Origin: Halotia branconii CENA392
Lineage (GTDB): Bacteria; Cyanobacteriota; Cyanobacteriia; Cyanobacteriales; Nostocaceae
Direction of reading: 5' to 3'
DNA length: 64,000 nt
Assembly: GCF_029953635.1 (NCBI RefSeq)
Contig: NZ_CP124543.1
Coordinates: 1,281,455 to 1,345,454 of the forward strand
A program made the translations under genes and the position numbers. This document shows positions 7,448-16,444 of this stretch, piece by piece; position 1 is the first letter of the stretch, and each line of letters opens with the position of its first letter. Below the pieces are notes generated by a model, which saw only the letters and a program-made list of their open reading frames with translations, was not told the DNA's origin and ran no database searches.

Positions 7448-8632
7448 TTACTCTGGCAAAATTAATCCTTTGAGCAATTGAGAATTTTCTTTTTCATCAA
7501 GTCCTTTGCTTTGAACTAAAACTCCAAAACCACCTATTCCCATAGGGTCTAGCAGCTGGTGTAGTGATTCCCGCCGCCGCAGCAACTCGGAGATAGGTAG
7601 TTTTTGGTGCGAGATGGCAGCAATTCGTTCGCCTAAACCCAAAGCCATCAAAAATAAACCCTGCTGCGTAAACCCGACTTTTTTCAAACCGTATTCCTTA
7701 CCCGATCGCTCTAAAGCTGTAAAGTCAACATGGGCGGTGATGTCTTGCTGACCGATGTTGATATAAGGGTTATTGTGGTAACGATGGCGATAGTAGCATT
7801 GTAGCGTTCCTTGCGATCGCCTGGGATTATAATAACGGCTGGCAGGATAGCCATAATCTATTGTTAGCACATACCCTCTATGCAAGCGGTCTGCTACTAT
7901 ACCCAACCAATCAAGAGCAGCTAAATTAATTTCACTACGATAGCCATCTGCATAAACACTTTGAGACAAATCAATGCCTACTACATCCAAATATTGTGTT
8001 AGTTGCGGTGTAGATGATTCCCCTGTCACTTCCACAAACCTGGGAACAGAAGCAGAAGCAGAAAATACTTCTTGTGTTGTCACATAAATTTCTTGCAGTT
8101 TCCCCGCTTCTAAAATAAATTGATGCACTGGCAACGCATCCACTAATTCATTAGAAAAAAAGCAGCCAGTAATTGAATTAGTTGGTATCTCCTCTAAATT
8201 GCACCAACGTACAGGAAAATCTGGCAAGCGTTGCTGTTGTTCTTGCCTTAATGCCGGGGATTTTTCTACAATCAGATACTCCAGCGCAGCTAAAAAATCT
8301 GGGTAGTGCAGTTTCAGGCATTCTAGGATATGTAACGCCAGTAGTCCTTGCCCTGCTCCCATTTCTACCAGAGAAAAAGGTACAGGTTGCCCTAAAATCT
8401 CCCACATTTGGACAAATTGTACTGCGAGTAATTCGCCAAAGTCACCGCCAAGGCTAGAAGAGGTGAAAAAATCACCGTCCTTAAACCCGATATTGACTGC
8501 ATTACTGGAATAGTAGCCGTGTTCAGGGTGATATAGCGCCATGTCCATGTATTCAGCAAAAGTAATTCGCCTTTGAGGACTGGCTGCAATGCGATTAGTT
8601 ATGGCTGCACACAGCGCGGGATTAGAATCCAT
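7448..8632 (-). CDS. Class I SAM-dependent methyltransferase, MidA/NDUFAF7 family
   Basis: This 394-residue protein starts with the family hallmark FAEYMDMALYHPEHGYYS (about 25-42). A SAM-binding motif I follows (LVEMGAGQGLLALHIL, about 88-103), then FFSNELVDALPVH and the TIDYGYPASRYY motif. Eukaryotic relatives methylate an arginine of complex I subunit NDUFS2; in cyanobacteria a target in NDH-1 is plausible but unproven. Length is normal. The 31-residue membrane protein is next on the same strand, 109 bases downstream. Confidence 0.85.
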   Translation of the reverse strand: MDSNPALCAAITNRIAASPQRRITFAEYMDMALYHPEHGYYSSNAVNIGFKDGDFFTSSSLGGDFGELLAVQFVQMWEILGQPVPFSLVEMGAGQGLLALHILECLKLHYPDFLAALEYLIVEKSPALRQEQQQRLPDFPVRWCNLEEIPTNSITGCFFSNELVDALPVHQFILEAGKLQEIYVTTQEVFSASASVPRFVEVTGESSTPQLTQYLDVVGIDLSQSVYADGYRSEINLAALDWLGIVADRLHRGYVLTIDYGYPASRYYNPRRSQGTLQCYYRHRYHNNPYINIGQQDITAHVDFTALERSGKEYGLKKVGFTQQGLFLMALGLGERIAAISHQKLPISELLRRRESLHQLLDPMGIGGFGVLVQSKGLDEKENSQLLKGLILPE

Positions 8633-8862
8633 TTAAAAATTTTAAAGCTTAACTTTTTAGGATATTAGAATTTGTTGCCAAAGTTTGTGCTGCTGTTTGC
8701 ATCAGTTCTATAAAGTGACAATATTCACACAAATATTTTGCCCTTTTACGGACATTTAAACTAACAAAATTATTGTAACCACAATTAAGCAGCAAGTTTA
8801 GCGTTGATAAAACTGAAGATTTTTAAGGCAATTTTTAGCGCGATCGCTACTTAAACTAGGGG

Positions 8863-9627
8863 CTAAGGAATATTATTTCCTTGTTTACTGGTATCAGTCA
8901 ATTTACCTTCGATGTCTGATAGTTGCACTGCACCAGAGAAGTTTGGACTATTCATTACAAAAAAAGGTGTGCCAGCGATTCCCAATTTTTGAGCTAGTTG
9001 GATATCTTGATCAATAGCAGCATTGGCAATTAGGCGATCGCTCTTAAATTTTTCTAAATCTAAATTGAGTTTTTTAGCAATATCTAAATACAAAACTTCA
9101 CCAAGTTGCTTTTGATTTGTAAACAACGCATCTTGATATTCCCAGAACTTACTTTGTTGATTGGCAGCCCAAGCAGCCTGGGCTGCTGGCATTGCTTCAG
9201 CATGAATTGGTAAGGGAAAATGTTTATAAACCAATTTCAAATCATTTTGATGTGTTGCTAGCAACTGCTTGAGTGTTTTATGTGCCTCAGCGCAATAGGG
9301 ACATTGAAAATCAGAAAATTCTACCAGTACAGTTTTTGCTTGAGGCGAACCAGCAACAGGAGAATTACCAATTACTGCTTGCGAATTAGTTTTGAAATTT
9401 TGTAAAAATGCTTGTCGTGCTTGCTTTAATTTATCTTGCTGTTGCTGCTGATATGTTTGAACAGATTCGATTAATACCTCTGGGTGTTCGCGGATAATTT
9501 GTAAGACTTGCTGTTCTAATTTGGGATTAATTTGGTTAGCGGCTTGTGCAGGAAGCGACCAAGTTAATAGCAAACAAACTAAACTTAGTATGATCCAGGT
9601 ACGTAGGTATTGCAATAATTGACGCAT
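8863..9627 (-). CDS. DsbA-family thiol:disulfide interchange protein
   Basis: From the ATG at 9627 the protein has 254 residues; a TTG at 9645 would add six. A signal peptide (WIILSLVCLLLTWSLPAQA) leads to a Gln-rich coil and then a thioredoxin/DsbA domain with FSDFQCPYCAEAHKTL (active-site C109-P-Y-C112), a helical insertion and a cis-Pro loop GIAGTPFFVMNSP. It resembles the Com1/BdbD group of DsbA-like oxidoreductases that act on folding proteins in the periplasm. It stands alone between two repeat-bearing spacers. Confidence 0.85.
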   Translation of the reverse strand: MRQLLQYLRTWIILSLVCLLLTWSLPAQAANQINPKLEQQVLQIIREHPEVLIESVQTYQQQQQDKLKQARQAFLQNFKTNSQAVIGNSPVAGSPQAKTVLVEFSDFQCPYCAEAHKTLKQLLATHQNDLKLVYKHFPLPIHAEAMPAAQAAWAANQQSKFWEYQDALFTNQKQLGEVLYLDIAKKLNLDLEKFKSDRLIANAAIDQDIQLAQKLGIAGTPFFVMNSPNFSGAVQLSDIEGKLTDTSKQGNNIP

Positions 9628-9716
9628 AGCAAAATACTTGATCAATTCAGTATTTTCTTAGTATTGCCTGATTATGTGTAAAAGCGATCGCACTTGAAAA
9701 ATAAATTCCATGAAAA

Positions 9717-9895
9717 GGGGCTAGCAAAGAAGCAAGGGAGTAGGGAGCAGAGGAAGCAGAGGAAGACAGGGAAACAAGGAGACATTTGTTTCCCCAATTC
9801 TTCTTTATCCCCCTTGCACCCTGCACCCTGCCCCGGTTGTTGAGCGTAGTCGAAACACTGCCTCTTATGCCCCATGCCTAAATTTCTAAGATTCT
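9717..9895. repeat. Dispersed repeat block, inverted copy of 2690-2780
   Basis: Purine-rich GGGAGCAGAGGAAGCAG tracts run into CCCTGCACCCTGCCCCGG, TTGAGCGTAGTCGAAACACT and GCCCCATGCCTAAATTTCT. The segment 9795-9890 is the near-perfect reverse complement of 2690-2780. It reaches the last codons of the amylase gene ending at 9886. Confidence 0.75.
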
Positions 9896-11814
9896 CGTCC
9901 CGATGCCCAGGTATCACGCCACTTGACTGTACCTTCTTTAGCGATTACCCAGCGGCGGTTGACAAGATTTTCCCGCAGGGGCGATCGCCCTTCTCGCCAC
10001 ATGGCATACTTGTAACTAATCAGTTTGCCAGTACTCTCGTTAAAGGGAATCTCGGCAAACCAAGTATTGGTGTTAATGTACTCTAAAGGATAAGCCTTGC
10101 TGATATCCCAGTTACCTAGTTCTGGACAATCTCCAGTTACAACAATAGTTTCCCCTGGTTGAGTTTGTACACCGTTGAGTTGTGCGCGCACAATTGTCTC
10201 TGCTTTAATTCTTTCGCCAACGTGACTAAAAACAATTACCCCACGTTCTTCGAGTAAGAAATCATAAATCTTGCCGTCTTTGACTTCGTATTTATTCCGA
10301 GTCACTACACAAGTATGTTCGCCATCAGGTAATTCTGTTTCTACTTCTGGTAAAGTGACTTCTCCTCCCCGGTTAAGGGCTACAAAACATAGAGATTCAC
10401 GATAACGGCGTACGTAACAGTAAATGTCGGGGGTGAGATATTTTAACCAATGGCTACCCATTGATACAGCAGGATTCAATCGTCGTAACCCAGACAGTAG
10501 CCTAACATAACGATAAATTTCAGTATCGGTATCCCAATTTTCCATCATCGGGCGGTTATATGGATCGTTACCGCCATCGGTATCGTCATGCAGATATTGT
10601 TCTGTACCATAATAGATGCAGGGAATACCACGAGATGTCATAATCAAGGCGATCGCTACCCTCAGCATGGCTGGGTCAGGATTTAGCGATTGAAAGCGGG
10701 GCATATCGTGGTTATCGATGAAGGTAACTAACTCCGTCGCCCCACTGTAGCGATAATCGTGATCAAAGATATATTGAATTGTTTGAAATCCGTTTTCTGA
10801 ACCTTGGCCTAGTGCTGCCCTAATGGCCACGCATAGTCCAAAGTCTAACATAGTCATGCCCGAATGATTGGCAAATTCAATCGAGCGATCGTCACTAGGA
10901 TTACTGTAAATCCATTCACCAAAAATAAACACATCTGGCTTGTGATTACTCATATCGCCAGTAAATTCTTGCCAAAACCAGATAGGCATGTGCTTGACAG
11001 TATCTACCCGCAATGCATCAACGCCCCGGTCTAGCCATTGTTTGATTGCTGATTTGATATATTCACGATATTCAGTATTATTTTCATTAAAAGTTGCTAG
11101 ACCTGCTAATTCACAGTTCTGCACTTGCCATTCATCCTCCCAATTTTGCACTTCCCCATAATGGTGATACCAATTATTCACATCATTATTGAAGTCAGCA
11201 ATTTTGACACCATCATCATACAATTCACCTTTACTACCGCTAGTGTCAGGGGTGCTGTGGTTACAGACAATATCCAACACCAGCTTCATATTCCGCTTGT
11301 GTAGTTCTGCAACTAAGCGATCAAAGGTTGTATTTTTTGCTTCTTGAGTGTTATTTAAAGAAGGATCTTCGCCCTCTGCAATATAGCGAGGATTTATCCG
11401 TTTAAAATCTTTTGTCCAATAACCGTGGATGGCTGCATTACCGACAAATAATTCTTCAACTTGCTCAAATAATGGAGTTAACCAAACAGCGGTTACTCCC
11501 ATATTTTTGAGATAATCTAATTTATCGATCACACCTTGCAAATCACCTCCCCAGTACTTACCCCAATCTTGTCCAGTGGGATCGTATAGTTCTGAGTTAG
11601 AACCTTCACTATTATCTGGATCACCATCATAAAAACGGTCAACCACTAAAAAATAGAGTGTTTCTTGACGAAATTCAATATCTCTGGTGTAAAGAAACTC
11701 TAGGTCTATTTCAGCATCAGATGGCGGCGTTTGTATTAAAGCTTCTACTTCTGTTTTGGCAGAATCTACTTTGTATTGATCTGGCGAAAACTGGGATGGA
11801 GGCGTGTTAACCAT
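9886..11814 (-). CDS. GH13 alpha-amylase/CGTase-like enzyme with C-terminal starch-binding domain
   Basis: A 642-residue glycoside hydrolase family 13 protein. The barrel begins near FLVVDRFYDGDPDN. Conserved regions are DIVCNHS (region I), GVDALRVDTVKHMP (region II, nucleophile Asp), FIFGEWIYSN (region III, acid/base Glu) and TFIDNHDMPR (region IV Asp). The C-terminal segment (about 540-640, VRAQLNGVQTQPGETIVVTG then ELGNWD) looks like a CBM20 starch-binding domain, as in cyclodextrin glucanotransferases. No signal peptide is visible, so a cytosolic role on glycogen or maltodextrins is likely. The last codons run into the dispersed repeat downstream. Confidence 0.9.
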   Translation of the reverse strand: MVNTPPSQFSPDQYKVDSAKTEVEALIQTPPSDAEIDLEFLYTRDIEFRQETLYFLVVDRFYDGDPDNSEGSNSELYDPTGQDWGKYWGGDLQGVIDKLDYLKNMGVTAVWLTPLFEQVEELFVGNAAIHGYWTKDFKRINPRYIAEGEDPSLNNTQEAKNTTFDRLVAELHKRNMKLVLDIVCNHSTPDTSGSKGELYDDGVKIADFNNDVNNWYHHYGEVQNWEDEWQVQNCELAGLATFNENNTEYREYIKSAIKQWLDRGVDALRVDTVKHMPIWFWQEFTGDMSNHKPDVFIFGEWIYSNPSDDRSIEFANHSGMTMLDFGLCVAIRAALGQGSENGFQTIQYIFDHDYRYSGATELVTFIDNHDMPRFQSLNPDPAMLRVAIALIMTSRGIPCIYYGTEQYLHDDTDGGNDPYNRPMMENWDTDTEIYRYVRLLSGLRRLNPAVSMGSHWLKYLTPDIYCYVRRYRESLCFVALNRGGEVTLPEVETELPDGEHTCVVTRNKYEVKDGKIYDFLLEERGVIVFSHVGERIKAETIVRAQLNGVQTQPGETIVVTGDCPELGNWDISKAYPLEYINTNTWFAEIPFNESTGKLISYKYAMWREGRSPLRENLVNRRWVIAKEGTVKWRDTWASGRES

Positions 11815-12170
11815 AAAAAATGTACAGTTTCATGCAGTTTATGTTTGCAGAGGCGTAAACATAGCGTTTTGAAATGTTATGTGCATTAGCAAACTAAGGT
11901 ATTATGCCATCCTTCTTTTGGTATAAGTATCTATCGTTGGCTAGTTTATTGTTACACCTCAAGACCTTAACGGGTGACAACATAGCTATATAGCTTGTTG
12001 AATAAGGAATAGAGTATGAAAACCACGTTGAAAATAAAGGCGTTTATAAGGTTTGAGATCCATTAACCTCAAATTATTGCCACATCTCATCTTGAGCCAC
12101 CTTATCAACCGTTAAGATTAGTGTCTGGCGATCGCTTATACTCAATTGTGGTGTTCGTCTTGTAAAAGTG
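11815..12170. other. Divergent promoter region of the amylase gene and the 296-residue protein gene
   Basis: About 356 bases with no coding frame of note. It should contain the promoters of both divergent genes. I see no riboswitch, RNA gene or obvious operator in it; one HIP1-like GCGATCGC lies at 12127-12134. Confidence 0.5.
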
Positions 12171-13061
12171 ATGACAAAACCAATTCGTATTCTTTTGCAG
12201 ACTACGATTCCTACGACTGAAGATGACTGGAACATTTCTCGTTTTTCGATGTTACAAGATTACCTAGCATCTATCAAAGACGAAGCGGGAAATTCGTTAT
12301 TTGAAGTGACAGGACGCGATTACGCAACAAATGCCCAGGGTAGTGATCCAGTTTTAAGTACCCTTGACAAATCAGATTTTGATCAACTTTGGCTATTTGC
12401 TTTAGATGTCGGTGATGGTTTAACGCCTAAGGATATCGCTGGCATTAATGCATTTCGGCAGCGTGGTGGCGGTATTTTAACAGCCCGTGACCACCAGGAT
12501 ATGGGCTGTTCTATGTGCGATTTAGTTGATATTGGTAATGTCCACTATTTCAACACTAAAAATCCCGATCCTGATGACTCTCGCTGCTGTCGAGATGATC
12601 CTTATACAACTTATATTTCCTGGCCTAACTATCATTCTGGAGCCAACGGCGACTATCAAAAAATTACCATTATTGAACCCGTTCATGAACTTTTGAAAAA
12701 GCCCAATTCATCTACTGGAGTGATCAATTTTTTTCCATCACATCCTCATGAAGGCGGTATTGGAGTGACTTTGGGTAATCCAAACGCGAAAGTAATTGCA
12801 ATGGGTAAAAGCTTAGTTACAGGTCGTGATTTTAATCTTGTAGTAGCAATAGAACATTATCAAGATGCACAAGGCAACATGCTAGGACGTGCAATAGCAA
12901 ACTCCAGTTTCCATCATTTAGTAGACTACAACTGGGATATTGAAAAAGGCTGTCCTACTTTTGTAGATGAAGCTCCAGGAGACGGCATGAGAAAAGAGCC
13001 ACAAGCTTTAAAAGATATCCAAACTTATGTCAGGAATACTGCCTTTTGGTTAGCGAATTGA
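12171..13061 (+). CDS. Conserved hypothetical protein with flavodoxin/amidotransferase-like fold
   Basis: A 296-residue protein from the ATG at 12171 (a GTG directly before it is an alternative). The order of predicted strands, starting IRILLQTTIPTTEDDW, then DQLWLFALDVGDGLTP, then GINAFRQRGGGILTARDHQD, resembles ThuA or class I glutamine-amidotransferase-like folds. The segment after ARDHQDMGCSMCDL carries several cysteines (CSMC, CC) and histidines that could bind metal. I do not recognise the family or a reaction. It has no signal peptide and stands alone. Confidence 0.6.
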   Translation: MTKPIRILLQTTIPTTEDDWNISRFSMLQDYLASIKDEAGNSLFEVTGRDYATNAQGSDPVLSTLDKSDFDQLWLFALDVGDGLTPKDIAGINAFRQRGGGILTARDHQDMGCSMCDLVDIGNVHYFNTKNPDPDDSRCCRDDPYTTYISWPNYHSGANGDYQKITIIEPVHELLKKPNSSTGVINFFPSHPHEGGIGVTLGNPNAKVIAMGKSLVTGRDFNLVVAIEHYQDAQGNMLGRAIANSSFHHLVDYNWDIEKGCPTFVDEAPGDGMRKEPQALKDIQTYVRNTAFWLAN

Positions 13062-13154
13062 AATTAGTATTAATGTGAGTTCGACGATTGGAAAAAACTC
13101 CGCTTCCATTGTTTTCAACGCCAGTTGCCTGGGTCGCAAACCCTTCCCAAAGTT

Positions 13155-13203
13155 GCTCCACTTGGTGAGGCAGCCCGCAGAAAGTTGTTCCAACAAAGAG
13201 GAG
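13155..13203. repeat. 49-base interspersed repeat, copy 1
   Basis: The block starting GCTCCACTTGGTGAGG and ending CAACAAAGAGGAG is identical over 49 bases to 62221-62269, next to the CRISPR array. The rest of the 318-base spacer 13062-13379 holds no gene I can support. Confidence 0.85.
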
Positions 13204-13379
13204 TTGGGGTGAGGTTCATCGAACTCACGTTCAATAAAAGGGAAAAAGGCGATCGCCCATAATAATCTTGTCATTAATCATGAAAGTTTAACCTTCTAGA
13301 CCGATGTGGAAGTAAAGACTTTCAAGATTAACTTAGAGCAGCCTTTGAAAAATTTGTAATCCAACCTTTGAACGCTTCT

Positions 13380-15656
13380 ATGCAAAACCTGTCCTTGGTA
13401 TTAGTACCTGTACTCGCTGCACAGAAAGCAGCAGGTGACGGTTTAATTAAACCTCTCGGTCATCATGAACTACTATTGGTACTGGTACAACTGTCGTTAT
13501 TGCTGCTTGTAGCGCGGGGATTAGGTGAGGTGATGCGCCGAATTAACCTACCGCCTGTTGTTGGAGAATTACTGGCAGGTGTGGTGCTTGGCCCTTCTCT
13601 ATTTGGTTTGCTCTTTCCAGATTTACAAACGCAGATCTTTCCCAAAAACCAAGAACAGTCTGATTTACTTTCAGTAATTTCTTGGTTGGGTGTGTTATTT
13701 TTACTGATTGTGACTGGGTTGGAGACGGATTTAAAGCTGATTTTGCGTAAGGGTAAAACGGCTCTGCTAATTTCACTGGGCGGAATTATTATCCCGTTTA
13801 TCACCGGATTTGGACTAGGCTGGTTATTGCCAAATAGTTTTTTAGCAGATCCGGCAAAAAGATTGGTTTTTAGCTTATTTATAGCTACAGCAATGAGCAT
13901 TTCAGCAGTACCAGTAATTGCTAAGGTGCTGATGGATTTGAACCTGATTCGCCGTGATATTGGTCAAGTCACCTTGGCGGCTGGCATGACCGACGATACC
14001 ATTGGATGGATTTTACTCTCTGTGGTTTCAGGTCTAGCTAGTAGCGGCAAATTTGACTTTGGTACAGTTTTCCATTCTGTGAGCGCAGCTATATTATTTC
14101 TAGCGATCGCATTCACAATTGGGCGTACCATCGTAGACCAGATTTTGCGCTGGGTCGATGACTACGTTGGTGGAATCACCGCTAGTATGTCGGTTGTACT
14201 GATTCTTTCGCTTTCAGCAGCAGCCCTTACCCACGAATTAGGTCTGGAAGCAGCGTTAGGTGCTTTTGTGCTGGGGATTCTGGCAGGTCAATCCCGCCGT
14301 TTTAGCAATGAAGCTGGACATTTGCTAGAAGTATTCACAGCAAGCTTTCTAGCGCCAATTTTTTTTGCTACTGCGGGCTTGAAAGTTAACTTGCTAACTT
14401 TGTTAGTTCCTCAAACGTTGATATTTGGCTTAATTGTTCTTGCTGTTGCCTGTTTTGGCAAGTTTACAGGTGCTTACCTTGGTTCTCGCGTGGGTGGCTT
14501 GAGTCATTGGGAAGGTTTGGCAATGGGTTCGGGGATGAATGCGCGCGGGGCAATGGAAATTGTCGTGGCCACGATTGGTTTATCTTTGGGAGTGCTAAAT
14601 CCCCAGATGTACTCGATTATTGTCATGGTAGCGATCGTCACTTCCTTACTAGCTCCACCCCTTCTGCGCTGGTCTTTGTCGAAGGTAGTTATGGGTGAAG
14701 AGGAAGCTCGACGTTTGGAACAAGAACAGCAGGATAGCCGTAGCTTTATCAAGCAGATTCAGCGTGTCTTAATACCAACTAGTGGTGGCCCCAACATCCA
14801 ACTTGCGGCGCAGCTAGTCGGCCACATGGCTCATCAAAACTCCATAGAAGTCACAGCTCTATATGCTCTTAGTGATAAGCAACCTCAAAGCAAAGTACGG
14901 CGGACGGCAACCCAAGTCAAAGATACAGCTGCTGAGCAAGCTCTGACTTCTGTAACTGAGGAAATGCAGCTACCTACTGATACTACCCTGCAAACAAAAA
15001 CGGAGTCTGGACGTAGTAAAGTGGAGGTAATTGTGAATGAAGCGAACAAAAACTACGACTTGATTGTACTGGGAGCTTCCGAGCAGACACGCGGCCAGAA
15101 AGCATTATTCAATTTGCTTGTTGACCGAGTAGTACAAGAAGCGCCTTGTGCAACGATGGTGGTAAAGTCACACCTACCCCAAGCCAAAGGCGAGACAAGT
15201 AAAATCCCTCAACAACAGTTGAACAAGATTCTCGTGCCAACAGTCGGGACAGAATATAGCAAAAATGCTGTAGAGATGGCAAGTACGATCGCTGCTCAAA
15301 CAGGGGCATTAGTGATGCTCGTTAACGTGATTAATTTACCACAAGTTGAATATATTCTTTACGAACAGCGATCGCTAGCTCCTGTGAAGGAAATTGCTCA
15401 TGATCTGCTTGAACAGCAAGCAGCAATTGGCCGCAATCTCAATGCTGATGTTAAAACCTACGTTCTTCAAGGAACCAGCCCAGAAAGGGAAATCCTCAAG
15501 TTTGCCCAAACCCAGGAAGTTAACCTAATTATTTTAGGAAGTAATATCCGAATGGTTACGGGTCGCGTTTTCTTCGGTCATAGAGTAGATGCAATTTTGA
15601 GTAAAGCACATTGCCCAGTGGCAGTTATTACTACAGCGGCGCAGTCATTATATTAG
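13380..15656 (+). CDS. Kef/NhaS-type cation:proton antiporter with two universal-stress-protein domains
   Basis: About 758 residues from the ATG at 13380 (TTG at 13368 is possible). The first 430 residues form a CPA2 antiporter of roughly 12 membrane helices, starting with LLLVARGLGEVMRRINLPPVVGELLAG and including the conserved GLETDLKLIL and GMNARGAMEIV segments. The C-terminal half carries two USP-like domains (about 450-595 and 612-755), the second with ILVPTVGTEYSKNA and VFFGHRVDAILSKA near its nucleotide-binding loop. Such proteins exchange K+ or Na+ for H+ across the plasma or thylakoid membrane, with the soluble domains sensing nucleotides. It ends before an inverted repeat shared with the convergent ParR-like gene. 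Confidence 0.88.
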   Translation: MQNLSLVLVPVLAAQKAAGDGLIKPLGHHELLLVLVQLSLLLLVARGLGEVMRRINLPPVVGELLAGVVLGPSLFGLLFPDLQTQIFPKNQEQSDLLSVISWLGVLFLLIVTGLETDLKLILRKGKTALLISLGGIIIPFITGFGLGWLLPNSFLADPAKRLVFSLFIATAMSISAVPVIAKVLMDLNLIRRDIGQVTLAAGMTDDTIGWILLSVVSGLASSGKFDFGTVFHSVSAAILFLAIAFTIGRTIVDQILRWVDDYVGGITASMSVVLILSLSAAALTHELGLEAALGAFVLGILAGQSRRFSNEAGHLLEVFTASFLAPIFFATAGLKVNLLTLLVPQTLIFGLIVLAVACFGKFTGAYLGSRVGGLSHWEGLAMGSGMNARGAMEIVVATIGLSLGVLNPQMYSIIVMVAIVTSLLAPPLLRWSLSKVVMGEEEARRLEQEQQDSRSFIKQIQRVLIPTSGGPNIQLAAQLVGHMAHQNSIEVTALYALSDKQPQSKVRRTATQVKDTAAEQALTSVTEEMQLPTDTTLQTKTESGRSKVEVIVNEANKNYDLIVLGASEQTRGQKALFNLLVDRVVQEAPCATMVVKSHLPQAKGETSKIPQQQLNKILVPTVGTEYSKNAVEMASTIAAQTGALVMLVNVINLPQVEYILYEQRSLAPVKEIAHDLLEQQAAIGRNLNADVKTYVLQGTSPEREILKFAQTQEVNLIILGSNIRMVTGRVFFGHRVDAILSKAHCPVAVITTAAQSLY

Positions 15657-15873
15657 GGACAATTGATATGATTAACTAAAGTCCCTGAATCATAATTCAA
15701 GCTAGTTTATGTAATCAAAAGCATGTACTAGGCAAAAATCCTAATTTCAAGTGAGTTAGTGTTATTGCAGCAGGTTAGTCAGCACTGTGCTTTTTCTTGT
15801 GACTTGTTTGTTAAAAGACATTACTTTTTTTCATAACTTTATCCCCCAAAAATGCATCATCATCAAAATTAAG

Positions 15874-15903
15874 AATCCTTAATAGGATACCCTATTAAGG
15901 ATT
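15874..15903. terminator. Perfect 13-bp inverted repeat, likely bidirectional terminator
   Basis: AATCCTTAATAGG and CCTATTAAGGATT form perfect arms around an ATAC loop, midway between the convergent antiporter and ParR-like genes. The arms are AT-rich and no long T-run follows, so termination is inferred from position. Confidence 0.55.
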
Positions 15904-15944
15904 TATTGCAGCTAGCAAAAAGTGTTCACAACCCTAACTATTCC

Positions 15945-16439
15945 TTAAAAATCATCAAGGAACTGACTTAAGCGGCTGATAACGGGGTCAACCTCTTCTT
16001 GTGGTGAAGCTGAATAAGTAGTATTCAACACTTCTACAGCTGGTGCTGATGTCGTTGGAGGCTGATTGATGGAACGTTCACTAACCATAAGTGCTAAATG
16101 CGCCATTTGTTGCGTCAGTTGCAAAATATGGCGTTCCATCGCCTCCAAACGATTCGGATTAGATCCCTTCGCAAAAAAACGTTCCTCTAGGTCAGCCATT
16201 TGACGTTGCAGTTCATCGATTTTTTGCTCAACCGATTCTGGTGCTGCTGTCGGTCTTGGACTAGGTTTTACAGATTCCGGTACACATAAAGATTGCCATA
16301 ATGCTTCTTTACAGAGGTCGCTAAAAGTTTTGTCAGGTTGTTGCTCCAAATGGCTTTCTACAACCGCTAACAAACTTTCATCAGCAACCCCAGGATTGAA
16401 TGTGACCGATTTAACTACCTTTTTTGACCATTGGAACAT
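15945..16439 (-). CDS. ParR-like partner of the actin-like protein
   Basis: A 164-residue protein whose N-terminus (KSVTFNPGVADESLLAVVE, then FSDLCKEALWQSL) has the strand-helix-helix pattern of ribbon-helix-helix DNA-binding proteins. A Pro/Ser linker leads to a predicted coiled coil (about 90-130, QKIDELQRQMADLEERF and RHILQLTQQMAHLALM) and an acidic tail SRLSQFLDDF. Size, fold and position right after a parM-like gene (5-base gap) suit ParR, whose tail caps the ParM filament. No iteron-like parC is visible nearby. The tail has the hydrophobic-acidic look expected of a filament-binding peptide, which is inference. Confidence 0.65.
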   Translation of the reverse strand: MFQWSKKVVKSVTFNPGVADESLLAVVESHLEQQPDKTFSDLCKEALWQSLCVPESVKPSPRPTAAPESVEQKIDELQRQMADLEERFFAKGSNPNRLEAMERHILQLTQQMAHLALMVSERSINQPPTTSAPAVEVLNTTYSASPQEEVDPVISRLSQFLDDF

Positions 16440-16444
16440 CAGTT

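Noticed and set aside
13050..13274. Minus-strand 74-codon frame
   Set aside because: It is the translation of the 49-base interspersed repeat and its flanks; the shared SSLLEQLSAGCLTKWS string is repeat DNA, not a protein family.
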